Below, in pieces: positions 54,294 to 61,960 of a stretch of DNA of 64,000 bases. The notes below the pieces were generated by a model. That model did not search any database. It was not told the origin of the DNA and saw only the letters and a program-made list of their open reading frames with translations. The position numbers and the translations under genes were made by a program. Source of the stretch: AP-15 sp963738185 (GTDB lineage Bacteria > Pseudomonadota > Alphaproteobacteria > ATCC43930 > CGMCC-115725); NCBI GenBank assembly GCA_963738185.1, contig CAVTVA010000003.1, positions 310,001 to 374,000 of the forward strand, read 5' to 3'. Position 1 is the first letter of the stretch. Every line of letters starts with the position of its first letter.

Positions 54294-55475
54294 ATGAAAC
54301 ACAGCACCGACCGCATCCTGACGACCCATGTCGGTAGCCTGCCGCGACCCCCGGACCTGCTCGAATTCCTCGAGGCGCGCGAGACCGGGCGGCCCATTGA
54401 GCAGGCGGCGTTTGACGCATGCCTTGCTGCCTCGGTCCACGAAATCGTCAGGAAGCAGGTCGCGGCCGGGATCGACAGCGTGTGCGACGGCGAGCTCGGC
54501 AAGATCTCGTACACCTTTTACGTCCGCCATCGGCTGTCGGGCATCGGTGCGTTTCGCGGCAGCGACACCGACGCGCCGCCGCAGACCGCGGCGCATCGCG
54601 ACCTGCTCGACCACCCCGATTTTCACGCGCGGCTGAACCAGAGGCGCGCCGCTTCCTGGTTCACGCGCGAGGCGGTGCCGTGCTGCACCGGCCCGGTCGC
54701 CTATCAGGACCGCCGCCCGCTCGAGGTCGATCTCGCCAACCTCACCGAGGCCTGCGCCGCGGCCAAGCCCAACGAGGCGTTTATGAACGCGGCCTCGCCG
54801 GGGGTGCTGACCAAATTTGTGCCGGACCGCTATTACCGCGACGAGGACGCCTATGTCGAAGCCTTGGCCAATGCGCTGAAAGAGGAATACGAGGCGATCC
54901 ACCGCGCCGGGTTCATCCTGCAGATCGATGCGCCCGACCTCGGCTCGGCCCGGCACAACCAATATCAGCACCTCTCCGACGACGAGTTCCTGCGCATCGC
55001 CGAGCGCAATGTCGCGGCGCTCAACCACGCCACCGCCAACATCCCGCCCGAGGCGATGCGCATGCATCTGTGCTGGGGCAATTACGAGGGGCCGCACACC
55101 CACGACATCCCGCTCGCCAAGACGATCGGCGTGGCGCTGCGGGCGCGGCCGGCGGGGCTGTCCTTCGAAGCGGCCAACCCGCGCCATGCCCATGAGTGGG
55201 AGGATTTGCGCGAGGCCAAAATCCCCGACGACAAGGTGCTGATCCCGGGCGTGATCAACTCGACCACCAATTTTGTCGAGCATCCGCGGCTGATCGCGCA
55301 GCGCATCGCCAACTACGCCGGGGTGGTCGGCCGCGAGCGGGTGATCGCCGGCGCCGATTGCGGCTTTGCCACCTTCGCCTTTGTCGACAATGCGGTGGCT
55401 CCCTCGGTGGTGTGGGCCAAGCTCGCGGCCTTGGCCGAGGGTGCGCGCATCGCCAGCGACCGGCTATGGAGCTGA
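54294..55475 (+). CDS. MetE-core family protein, copy B
   Basis: The 393-residue protein is a clear paralogue of copy A: RILTTHVGSLPRPPDLL, FMNAASPGVL, MHLCWGNYEGPHTHDIPLAK, FEAANPRHAHEW, VLIPGVINSTTNFVEHP and AGADCGFATFA. The probable zinc ligands (His, Cys, Glu, Cys) are kept. The middle region differs and has a 12-residue insertion relative to copy A. The head-to-head arrangement suggests an old inverted duplication with one regulatory region between. Confidence 0.88.
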   Translation: MKHSTDRILTTHVGSLPRPPDLLEFLEARETGRPIEQAAFDACLAASVHEIVRKQVAAGIDSVCDGELGKISYTFYVRHRLSGIGAFRGSDTDAPPQTAAHRDLLDHPDFHARLNQRRAASWFTREAVPCCTGPVAYQDRRPLEVDLANLTEACAAAKPNEAFMNAASPGVLTKFVPDRYYRDEDAYVEALANALKEEYEAIHRAGFILQIDAPDLGSARHNQYQHLSDDEFLRIAERNVAALNHATANIPPEAMRMHLCWGNYEGPHTHDIPLAKTIGVALRARPAGLSFEAANPRHAHEWEDLREAKIPDDKVLIPGVINSTTNFVEHPRLIAQRIANYAGVVGRERVIAGADCGFATFAFVDNAVAPSVVWAKLAALAEGARIASDRLWS

Positions 55476-55511
55476 GGCGCACGATGGCACGCTGCCGGGG
55501 AAGCCGGCGGT

Positions 55512-57317
55512 TCAGCCCGTCCGATCGAGAGTTCGATCGAGCATCTGGCGGATTTTGGCGGCCAACGCCAAATACGTGAAGGGCTTGCCGATCACCTCTA
55601 CCCCCGGATCGAGCCGGCCGTGATGGACGATCGCGTTCCGCGCGTAGCCGGTGGTAAACAGCACCGATAGCGCGGGTCGGCGCCGCTGCGCCTCGTCGGC
55701 GAGCTGACGGCCGTTGAGCCCGCCCGGCAACCCGATATCGGTGAACAGCAGGCGCACCGCGGGCTGCCTTTCGAGGACGCGAAGGGCGGTTTCGCCGTCG
55801 GCCGCCTCGACCACCCCGTAGCCGAGCTCCCGCACCATGCCGACCGTGTTCGCCCGCACGTCGTCATCGTCCTCGACGATCAGAACCAGCTCTTGCGCGC
55901 CGCCTCCGGCCACCGGACGGGCCTCGGCTGCGGCCTCCTGCGGCGCCTCGGCGGCGGTCAGCCGCGGCAAATACAGCTTGACCGTGGTGCCCTCGCCGGG
56001 CTCGCTGTAGATCGCCGCGTGCCCATCCGATTGCCGCATAAATCCATAGACCTGCGAGAGGCCGAGCCCGGAGCCTCTGCCGACCTCCTTGGTGGTGAAA
56101 AACGGCTCGAACGCCTTGGCCAGGATGTCCTTGCCCATCCCCGACCCGGTGTCGGTCACCGCCACCATCACATACTGCCCGGCCCGCACCTCCTCGTGCT
56201 GGGCCGCGTATTCGTCGTCGAGGCGAGCGTTCGCCGTCTCGATGGTCAGCTTGCCGCCCGCAGGCATCGCGTCGCGCGCGTTGACCGCGAGGTTTAAGAG
56301 GGCGTTTTCGAGCTGGTTAGCGTCGGCCGAGACCCGCCACACACCTCCGGCGAGCACCGTCTCGACGCTGATCTGCTCGCCGAGGGTGCGCCGCAGCAGG
56401 TCGGACATGCCGGCCACCAGCTTGTTGACCTCGATCGGGTTGGGCGCCAGCGGCTGCCGCCGCGAGAAGGCAAGCAGGCGCTGGGTCAGTGTCGCCGCGC
56501 GGTCGGCGCCGCGCATCGCCGCATCGGCCAGGCGGCGCAGATCGGGGTTCCGGTCGCCGGCGCGGCGCAGAATGGCGTCGAGATTTCCGATAATGACTTG
56601 AAGCAAGTTGTTGAAATCGTGCGCGACGCCACCGGTCAGCTGGCCCACCGCCTCCATCTTCTGAGCCTGCCGCAAGGCCTCCTCGGCCTTTTCGCGCTCG
56701 ATGATTTGGTCTTCGAGGTTAGCGTTGGCCGCGGCGAGATCGGCCGCGCGGCTGGCCAGCTCGGCATTGGCCCGTCGCAGCGCCGACTGGCCCGCGGCGA
56801 GCACGGCGACGACCAGCGCGGCCATGACAAACAACAGCGCGAACACGCCATAGCGCGCCGCGCGTCGCGTGACTGGATCGGCCAAGCTCTCGACAAAGAC
56901 GGTGCCGAGCAGTGCACTGCCTTGCCGCACCGGCACGGTCACCCTGAGCTTGCCGTTCTTGAAGCGCGGCGCGGAGACGGGCACGTTCCGCGCGAACATC
57001 AGGCCCGCGACCGGCGAGTATCCGGCGAGCAGCACTCCCTTGGCGTCATAGACCGCCGCGACCAGCACCTGCGGGTTGGCGGCGAACGCGTCGACGTATT
57101 CCTGCGCGGCCTTGCGGTCGTTGAAGGTCAGCGCGGCGGTGACCGTTGCTGCGAGAACCCGCGCCTGCGCGCTGATTTCCTCGGTCTTATCCGCTTCGTA
57201 GGTGCGCTCGAACCACAGCAGCATGGCGACGCCGGCAAGGACCAGCACGGCCGCCGCGACCACCGCCGCCGCCGGCGTCAGATTGCCGAACCGCCCTATG
57301 GTCCAACCGCCCTTCAT
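55512..57317 (-). CDS. Hybrid sensor histidine kinase with CHASE8-like sensor and receiver domain
   Basis: The 601-residue protein has a membrane helix (residues about 14-36), a periplasmic CHASE8-like domain (LTFNDRKAAQEYVDAFAANP, about 40-150), a second helix (157-177), a coiled coil, the HisKA box GQLTGGVAHDFNNLL (His233), an ATPase domain (NLAVNARDAMP, GSGMGKD, GRGSGLGLSQVYGF) and a receiver domain (LIVEDDDDVR, phospho-Asp 527 in LFTDIGLPGG). It follows yfiR by 24 bases. No separate response regulator is adjacent, so the output is unknown. Confidence 0.92.
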   Translation of the reverse strand: MKGGWTIGRFGNLTPAAAVVAAAVLVLAGVAMLLWFERTYEADKTEEISAQARVLAATVTAALTFNDRKAAQEYVDAFAANPQVLVAAVYDAKGVLLAGYSPVAGLMFARNVPVSAPRFKNGKLRVTVPVRQGSALLGTVFVESLADPVTRRAARYGVFALLFVMAALVVAVLAAGQSALRRANAELASRAADLAAANANLEDQIIEREKAEEALRQAQKMEAVGQLTGGVAHDFNNLLQVIIGNLDAILRRAGDRNPDLRRLADAAMRGADRAATLTQRLLAFSRRQPLAPNPIEVNKLVAGMSDLLRRTLGEQISVETVLAGGVWRVSADANQLENALLNLAVNARDAMPAGGKLTIETANARLDDEYAAQHEEVRAGQYVMVAVTDTGSGMGKDILAKAFEPFFTTKEVGRGSGLGLSQVYGFMRQSDGHAAIYSEPGEGTTVKLYLPRLTAAEAPQEAAAEARPVAGGGAQELVLIVEDDDDVRANTVGMVRELGYGVVEAADGETALRVLERQPAVRLLFTDIGLPGGLNGRQLADEAQRRRPALSVLFTTGYARNAIVHHGRLDPGVEVIGKPFTYLALAAKIRQMLDRTLDRTG

Positions 57318-57341
57318 CGGGGCTCCCTCATCGCTTTGGCG

Positions 57342-57905
57342 TCAGCTTACGGCAAGACTGAGCAATTTCGAACTGATCACCAGCCCGTTTACGGTTGCCG
57401 CGGCGCTGTCGATCTCAAAACGGACATGGCCATCCTCGATGACAAAATTGATGATCCCCCTGGCCTCGCCGGCGCCTTCCGAATTGGTGACTGTCAGCAC
57501 CGGGGTGCCGCGCACCGCGGCAAGCGCCGCCGCCACCGACTGCGCCGGCGAGCCCGCGGCAAACAAGATGTCGCAACCGGAATCGCGCGCCGCCACAGGC
57601 ATGCGGCGGACGGCGATGGCGCGGCCGGAGACGCGTTGGCCGGCCACGGCTTCGTCGAGCACCGGGCCGAACGGATCCTCGCCCGCCACACACAGGATGA
57701 AGGGGCTTTCGGGGGATCGAAAGACGGTTTTCGGCCACTCGACAAAGGCCGCGAATTTGTAGAGGTAGGTCGCCTTGACAGCGCGCTCGAGGGAACCGCC
57801 CTGCGCCCAACCGGGCGGGCTTGCGAGCAGCACGGCGAGACCGGCGGCGAAGAGCGAGGCCAAGGCGCGCCCCGATGTCGCGGCTGCCACCCGCGGCACC
57901 GTCAA
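57342..57905 (-). CDS. yfiR: YfiR-family periplasmic protein
   Basis: The 187-residue protein has a signal peptide ending SPPGWAQ and the YfiR pattern VKATYLYKFAAFVEWP, FILCVAGEDPFG, CDILFAAGS, and the C-terminal RFEIDSAAATVNGLVISSKLLSLA. In Pseudomonas YfiR is a periplasmic repressor that acts on the CHASE8 domain of the cyclase YfiN. Here the partner with CHASE8 is the downstream kinase. The start may be TTG at 57905, overlapping the receptor stop, or GTG at 57899. Confidence 0.9.
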   Translation of the reverse strand: MTVPRVAAATSGRALASLFAAGLAVLLASPPGWAQGGSLERAVKATYLYKFAAFVEWPKTVFRSPESPFILCVAGEDPFGPVLDEAVAGQRVSGRAIAVRRMPVAARDSGCDILFAAGSPAQSVAAALAAVRGTPVLTVTNSEGAGEARGIINFVIEDGHVRFEIDSAAATVNGLVISSKLLSLAVS

Positions 57906-59839
57906 AAGCTCGTGCGCACGCGCACGAACACCGAGCGCGGAATGTATCGCGGCGGCGAAGTCGACGGGTCAAAGACCTCGAGATGATAGGCGTGGAGCAG
58001 GTTGAAGCCGTCGATTTCGAGCGTCGTTTTCGGGCTCGCATGCCACGCCACCCGCAGGTCGGCTTCGACATAGGAGGGGACCTGCGAGCGGGACACCTCG
58101 CCGACATCGCGCAGCGCGGCATCGAGCTCGACGGTCGCGGACAGGTTCATCTCCGAGCGCAGCTGCGCCTGATAAGCCGGGTCCTGGCCCGCGGATTGCA
58201 GCTCGGAAAAGTCGGTGGCTCCGGGTTGCAGGTCGAGGTTTTTGTGCAGCCAGTCAACGCCGGGCTTGAGCCGCCACCAGTCGAAGACGCTGTAAGTGGC
58301 CCATGCCTCGATGCCGTAGGTGTCGCCGGCCAGGCCGTTCATCAGGACGATCGGCAGCCCGCCATTGGTGAAAGCGTCGGTGCGCAGATCGTCATAGACG
58401 TTGTAGTAGGCGGAGATCGACAGCGAAGTGCGATCAGTCGGCTGACCGCGGTAGCCGAGTTCGTAGGCGGTCAGCTTCTCCGATTGGAAGGTCGGCGAGG
58501 GCGCGAGAAAACCCGGATCTTCGAGCTCGCGGTCGATCCGCGAGGGGGTGCGGATGGCGCGCGACACCGCCGACCAGAGAAACACGTTTGGGGTCGCCTG
58601 CCAGCCGAGCCGCACACTGGGCAGTGGGGCAACACCGGTATAGGTGTAGTATTCGGCTTTAAGCCCGAGCGTTAGAATCAGGTTTTGCCGCAGCGAAAAC
58701 TCGTCTTGGGCGAAGGCGTTCGCCAGATACAGCGACTTTGTCGGCTGGGCGAACAGGAACGGCCCCGGCGAGAACAGCCCTTCCTGCCAGGCCCGGGCCT
58801 CGACCCCCCAGACCAGCCGGTTGGGGCCGAGCGTGACATTCTGCTGGCCCTGCACGTCGTAGGTCGCGAGCTTTTCCGACACGCTTGGCACGGCTTGATT
58901 GTCGTTCTCGTAATAGGCTTGCAGTTTGACCGTGGAGCCGTTTTCCAGCCGGCGCGACCAATAACCGTTCAGGTTGCCGCCCCACAGATGGCCGCCGCCA
59001 TCGGCGATCCCATGGTCGTAGAGGTCGCCCTCGATGGTGTAGGCGTTGGCCCCGCGGTTCCCGTCCACCCGAAAGCCGCTCTGGCCGCCAAAAAACGCGT
59101 CGTTCGAAGCGTCGCTGCTGCTGTAAGGCCGGGTGCTGCCACGGTCGAAGCCGTAGCCATAGACCCGGTAAGTCGCATTGTTGCCGATCCGGCCCCCATA
59201 GCGCAGCGTGCCGGCCCGGTCCATGGTTCCAGCGCCGACATCCGCCAGCCCACCCTGGGTGTCGTGCGAATCCTTGGTGATGATGTTGATGACGCCGTTG
59301 ACGGCGTTGGCGCCGTAGAGCGTGCCGCCGGGCCCGCTGATCACCTCGATGCGCTCGATATTGTCGAGCGGCACGTCGACCGCGTCCCAGAAAACCGTGT
59401 CGGCCAAGGGCGAATAGACGCTGCGCCCGTCGATCAGCACCAGGAGCTTGTTGTCGGATTCGGGCGAATTAAAGCCGCGCGCGGTGATCGCCCAGTTGTA
59501 GGCGTTGAGCCGCGCCACTTCGAGATTGGGCGCGAGGCGCAAGACTTCGGGCAGGGTCGTCGCACCTGAGCGAATGATGTCGTCGGCGGTGATGACGTAT
59601 ACCGATGCCGCTGCCTGGCTGAGCGGCTCGGGGCTCTTGGTGACCGAGGTCACCTCGACATGGGCCAGCTCCTCGATCGACAGCTTGCCGAGAGCTTCGA
59701 CCGACTGTGCGCGCGCAGCCGGGATGGAGGCCGCGATGGTGCCAATGATCGCCGCGGCGCCGAGTGCCGCGCGCGCCTGCTGCTTTCCGTCGCGCCACGT
59801 CCTGAAGCAACAAAACCGCGCTCGCTCCGCCGTTCCCAC
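57902..59839 (-). CDS. TonB-dependent outer-membrane receptor
   Basis: The 645-residue protein has a signal peptide ending SIPAARA, a short N-terminal region, a plug domain (SVYVITADDIIRSGATTLPEVLRLAPNLEVARLNA, RSVYSPLADTVFWDAVDVPLDNIERIEVISGPGGTLYGANAVNGVINIITK) and a beta barrel ending in Phe (VRVRTSF). It resembles the vitamin B12/colicin receptor branch. The ligand is unknown. It is the first gene of an operon with yfiR and the hybrid kinase, with overlapping stop/start codons. Confidence 0.92.
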   Translation of the reverse strand: MGTAERARFCCFRTWRDGKQQARAALGAAAIIGTIAASIPAARAQSVEALGKLSIEELAHVEVTSVTKSPEPLSQAAASVYVITADDIIRSGATTLPEVLRLAPNLEVARLNAYNWAITARGFNSPESDNKLLVLIDGRSVYSPLADTVFWDAVDVPLDNIERIEVISGPGGTLYGANAVNGVINIITKDSHDTQGGLADVGAGTMDRAGTLRYGGRIGNNATYRVYGYGFDRGSTRPYSSSDASNDAFFGGQSGFRVDGNRGANAYTIEGDLYDHGIADGGGHLWGGNLNGYWSRRLENGSTVKLQAYYENDNQAVPSVSEKLATYDVQGQQNVTLGPNRLVWGVEARAWQEGLFSPGPFLFAQPTKSLYLANAFAQDEFSLRQNLILTLGLKAEYYTYTGVAPLPSVRLGWQATPNVFLWSAVSRAIRTPSRIDRELEDPGFLAPSPTFQSEKLTAYELGYRGQPTDRTSLSISAYYNVYDDLRTDAFTNGGLPIVLMNGLAGDTYGIEAWATYSVFDWWRLKPGVDWLHKNLDLQPGATDFSELQSAGQDPAYQAQLRSEMNLSATVELDAALRDVGEVSRSQVPSYVEADLRVAWHASPKTTLEIDGFNLLHAYHLEVFDPSTSPPRYIPRSVFVRVRTSF

Positions 59840-60238
59840 CAGTCCCCCCGAGCGAGCCGTTCTTCTCGCGGCGGACGCCGCATCGTCGCACCCGGCGCTC
59901 GCAGCGCCCCGGCCGAACGACGCGAGCTCGCCGACGGACGGACGAGCCTGCTAGCTGAGTTCGGTCCTGGTCTCAAATGTTATCTGCACTGATCCTAAAG
60001 CGTTCAATCCTCCCACCATTTATCTCTATGTGCGCGATGGGCAAGGCCACGCCGTGGGGCTAGGGCCGCCCGCCATCGCTCCACCCGCGATTCGCGGCGC
60101 CGACCCGCGGCTGCGCCGAGCTCCACTCGCGGTGCGCACCGAAAAGATTGCCCCCACGTTCGGATCGCGGCAGGTTCGGCGCCATGGTCGCGCCCGCTAC
60201 CTGCGTCGGGCCGGACGGGGGAGAGGAAGGGTAGGCCG
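59840..60238. other. Divergent intergenic region, no gene seen
   Basis: Nearly 400 bases separate the TonB-receptor gene from the divergent GMC oxidoreductase. The part at 59985-60040 is AT-rich relative to the surroundings (AAATGTTATCTGCACTGATCC, CATTTATCTCTATG) and is the best place for promoters. A GAGGAAGGG binding site precedes the GMC start. No repeat or RNA structure is convincing. Confidence 0.45.
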
Positions 60239-61876
60239 ATGCCGCTGACTGAGCGCGAGTTCGACTACATCGTTATCGGGGCCGGTTCGGCCGGCTGCGT
60301 CTTAGCCAACCGGCTGAGCGCCGATGGGCGCGCGCGGGTGTTGCTGCTCGAAGCCGGCGGCAAGGACCGCAACCCGTGGATTCACATCCCGGCCGGCTTT
60401 TACCGCAACATCTACCACCCGAAGATCACCTGGCAGTTCGAGACCGAGCCGCAGGCCGAGCTCGGCGGCCGGCAGGTGCCGTGGCCTCGCGGCAAGGTCT
60501 TGGGCGGGTCGAGCTCGATCAACGGCCTCATTTACATTCGCGGCCAGCGCCAGGATTTCGATCTGTGGCGCCAGCTCGGCAATGCTGGCTGGTCCTATGA
60601 CGATGTGCTGCCGTATTTCCGCCGGGCCGAGCAGCAGGAGCGCGGCGCCGACGCGCATCACGGCGCCGACGGCCCGCTCGCGGTCTCCGACCTGCGCGCC
60701 CGCCACGAATTGCACGACGCCTTTATCGCCGCCGCCGAAGAGGCCGGGCACCGGCGCAACCACGATTTCAACGGCGCCGAGCAGGACGGCGTCGGGCCGT
60801 TGCAGGTGACGGTGCGCAAGATGCGCCGCTGCAGCGCCGCGGTCGCCTATCTGCGCCCGGCGTTGAAGCGGCGTAATCTGACAGTCGAGGTCCACGCCTT
60901 GGCGCACCGGGTGCTGTTCGATGGCCACCGCGCGGTTGGGGTCGAATACGCGCAGAACGGCGCGGTGCAACGGGCGCGCGCACGTGGCGAGGTGCTGCTC
61001 GCCGGCGGCTCGATCAACTCGCCGCAGCTCTTGCAGCTCTCCGGTGTGGGGCCGGGCGAATTGCTGCGCAGTCACGGCATCGCGGTGGTCCATGACTTGC
61101 CTGGCGTCGGCGCGAATTTGCAGGATCACCTGAATTCGCGTGTGGTCTACCGCATGCGGCGCGCCAACACGTTGAACGAGATCTCCCGCTCGCGGCTGCG
61201 CCAGTTGCGGGCCGGGCTCGAATACGTCCTGGCGCGGCGCGGCGCCCTGATGATGGGCGCGGCTCCGATCGGCCTCTTCGTGCGCACCCGCCCCGGCCTC
61301 GATTCTCCCGACGTGCAATACCAGTTTCTCGCCGGAAGTTTTGTCAGGCCGGGCAAGGAAATGCACGATTTCCCAGGGTGCCAGGCGACCTGCATCCCGT
61401 GCCGGCCGGAAAGCCGCGGCTGGCTGCGCATCCGCTCGCCCGACCCCGCCGCAGCGCCGGCCATCCAGCCGAACTACCTCTCGACGCAGGCCGACAAGGA
61501 CACCTTGATCGCCGGGCTCAGGATCGCCCGCAAGGTGTTCGAGAGCCCGGCGATGGCCAAACTCGCGGTCGGCGAGTTTCTGCCGGGCCCGGCGACGCAG
61601 AGCGACGCGCAATGGCTCGAGCATATCGCCCGGACCGCCGGCACCACCTTTCACCCAACCTCGACCTGCATGATGGGCGGTCCCGAGCGCGGCGTCGTCG
61701 ATACCGAATTGCGGGTGCACGGAGTGGAGGGGCTGCGGGTGGTCGACGCCTCGGTCATGCCGACGGTGGTCTCCGGCAACACCAATGCGACCGTGATCAT
61801 GATCGCCGAAAAAGCCGCCGACCTGATCCTCGCTGCGGCTCGCGCCGGCAGTCGAGCCGATGCGAAGGCGGCGTAA
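60239..61876 (+). CDS. GMC-family FAD oxidoreductase (choline dehydrogenase-like)
   Basis: The 545-residue protein has the FAD motif DYIVIGAGSAGCVLANRLS, the GMC signature GKVLGGSSSINGLIYIRG, the second signature LAGGSINSPQLLQLSGVGP and the C-terminal active-site block TTFHPTSTCMMG followed by VSGNTNATVIMIAEKAAD, giving a His/Asn catalytic pair. Alcohol dehydrogenation is expected; the sequence is of the choline or alcohol dehydrogenase branch but the substrate is not determined. No aldehyde dehydrogenase or choline transporter gene is adjacent. Confidence 0.92.
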   Translation: MPLTEREFDYIVIGAGSAGCVLANRLSADGRARVLLLEAGGKDRNPWIHIPAGFYRNIYHPKITWQFETEPQAELGGRQVPWPRGKVLGGSSSINGLIYIRGQRQDFDLWRQLGNAGWSYDDVLPYFRRAEQQERGADAHHGADGPLAVSDLRARHELHDAFIAAAEEAGHRRNHDFNGAEQDGVGPLQVTVRKMRRCSAAVAYLRPALKRRNLTVEVHALAHRVLFDGHRAVGVEYAQNGAVQRARARGEVLLAGGSINSPQLLQLSGVGPGELLRSHGIAVVHDLPGVGANLQDHLNSRVVYRMRRANTLNEISRSRLRQLRAGLEYVLARRGALMMGAAPIGLFVRTRPGLDSPDVQYQFLAGSFVRPGKEMHDFPGCQATCIPCRPESRGWLRIRSPDPAAAPAIQPNYLSTQADKDTLIAGLRIARKVFESPAMAKLAVGEFLPGPATQSDAQWLEHIARTAGTTFHPTSTCMMGGPERGVVDTELRVHGVEGLRVVDASVMPTVVSGNTNATVIMIAEKAADLILAAARAGSRADAKAA

Positions 61877-61960
61877 ACGGCCTCGGTGCTACGAACGCAA
61901 CCCACGTGCGCGCAGCACCTTTGCTGGGTAGTCGCCGCCGTCGCGCCTAAAGCCGCCGGC

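Noticed and set aside
60302..61720. A 472-codon minus-strand frame opposite the GMC oxidoreductase
   Set aside because: Its composition is that of a shadow frame, and the plus strand contains all GMC motifs.
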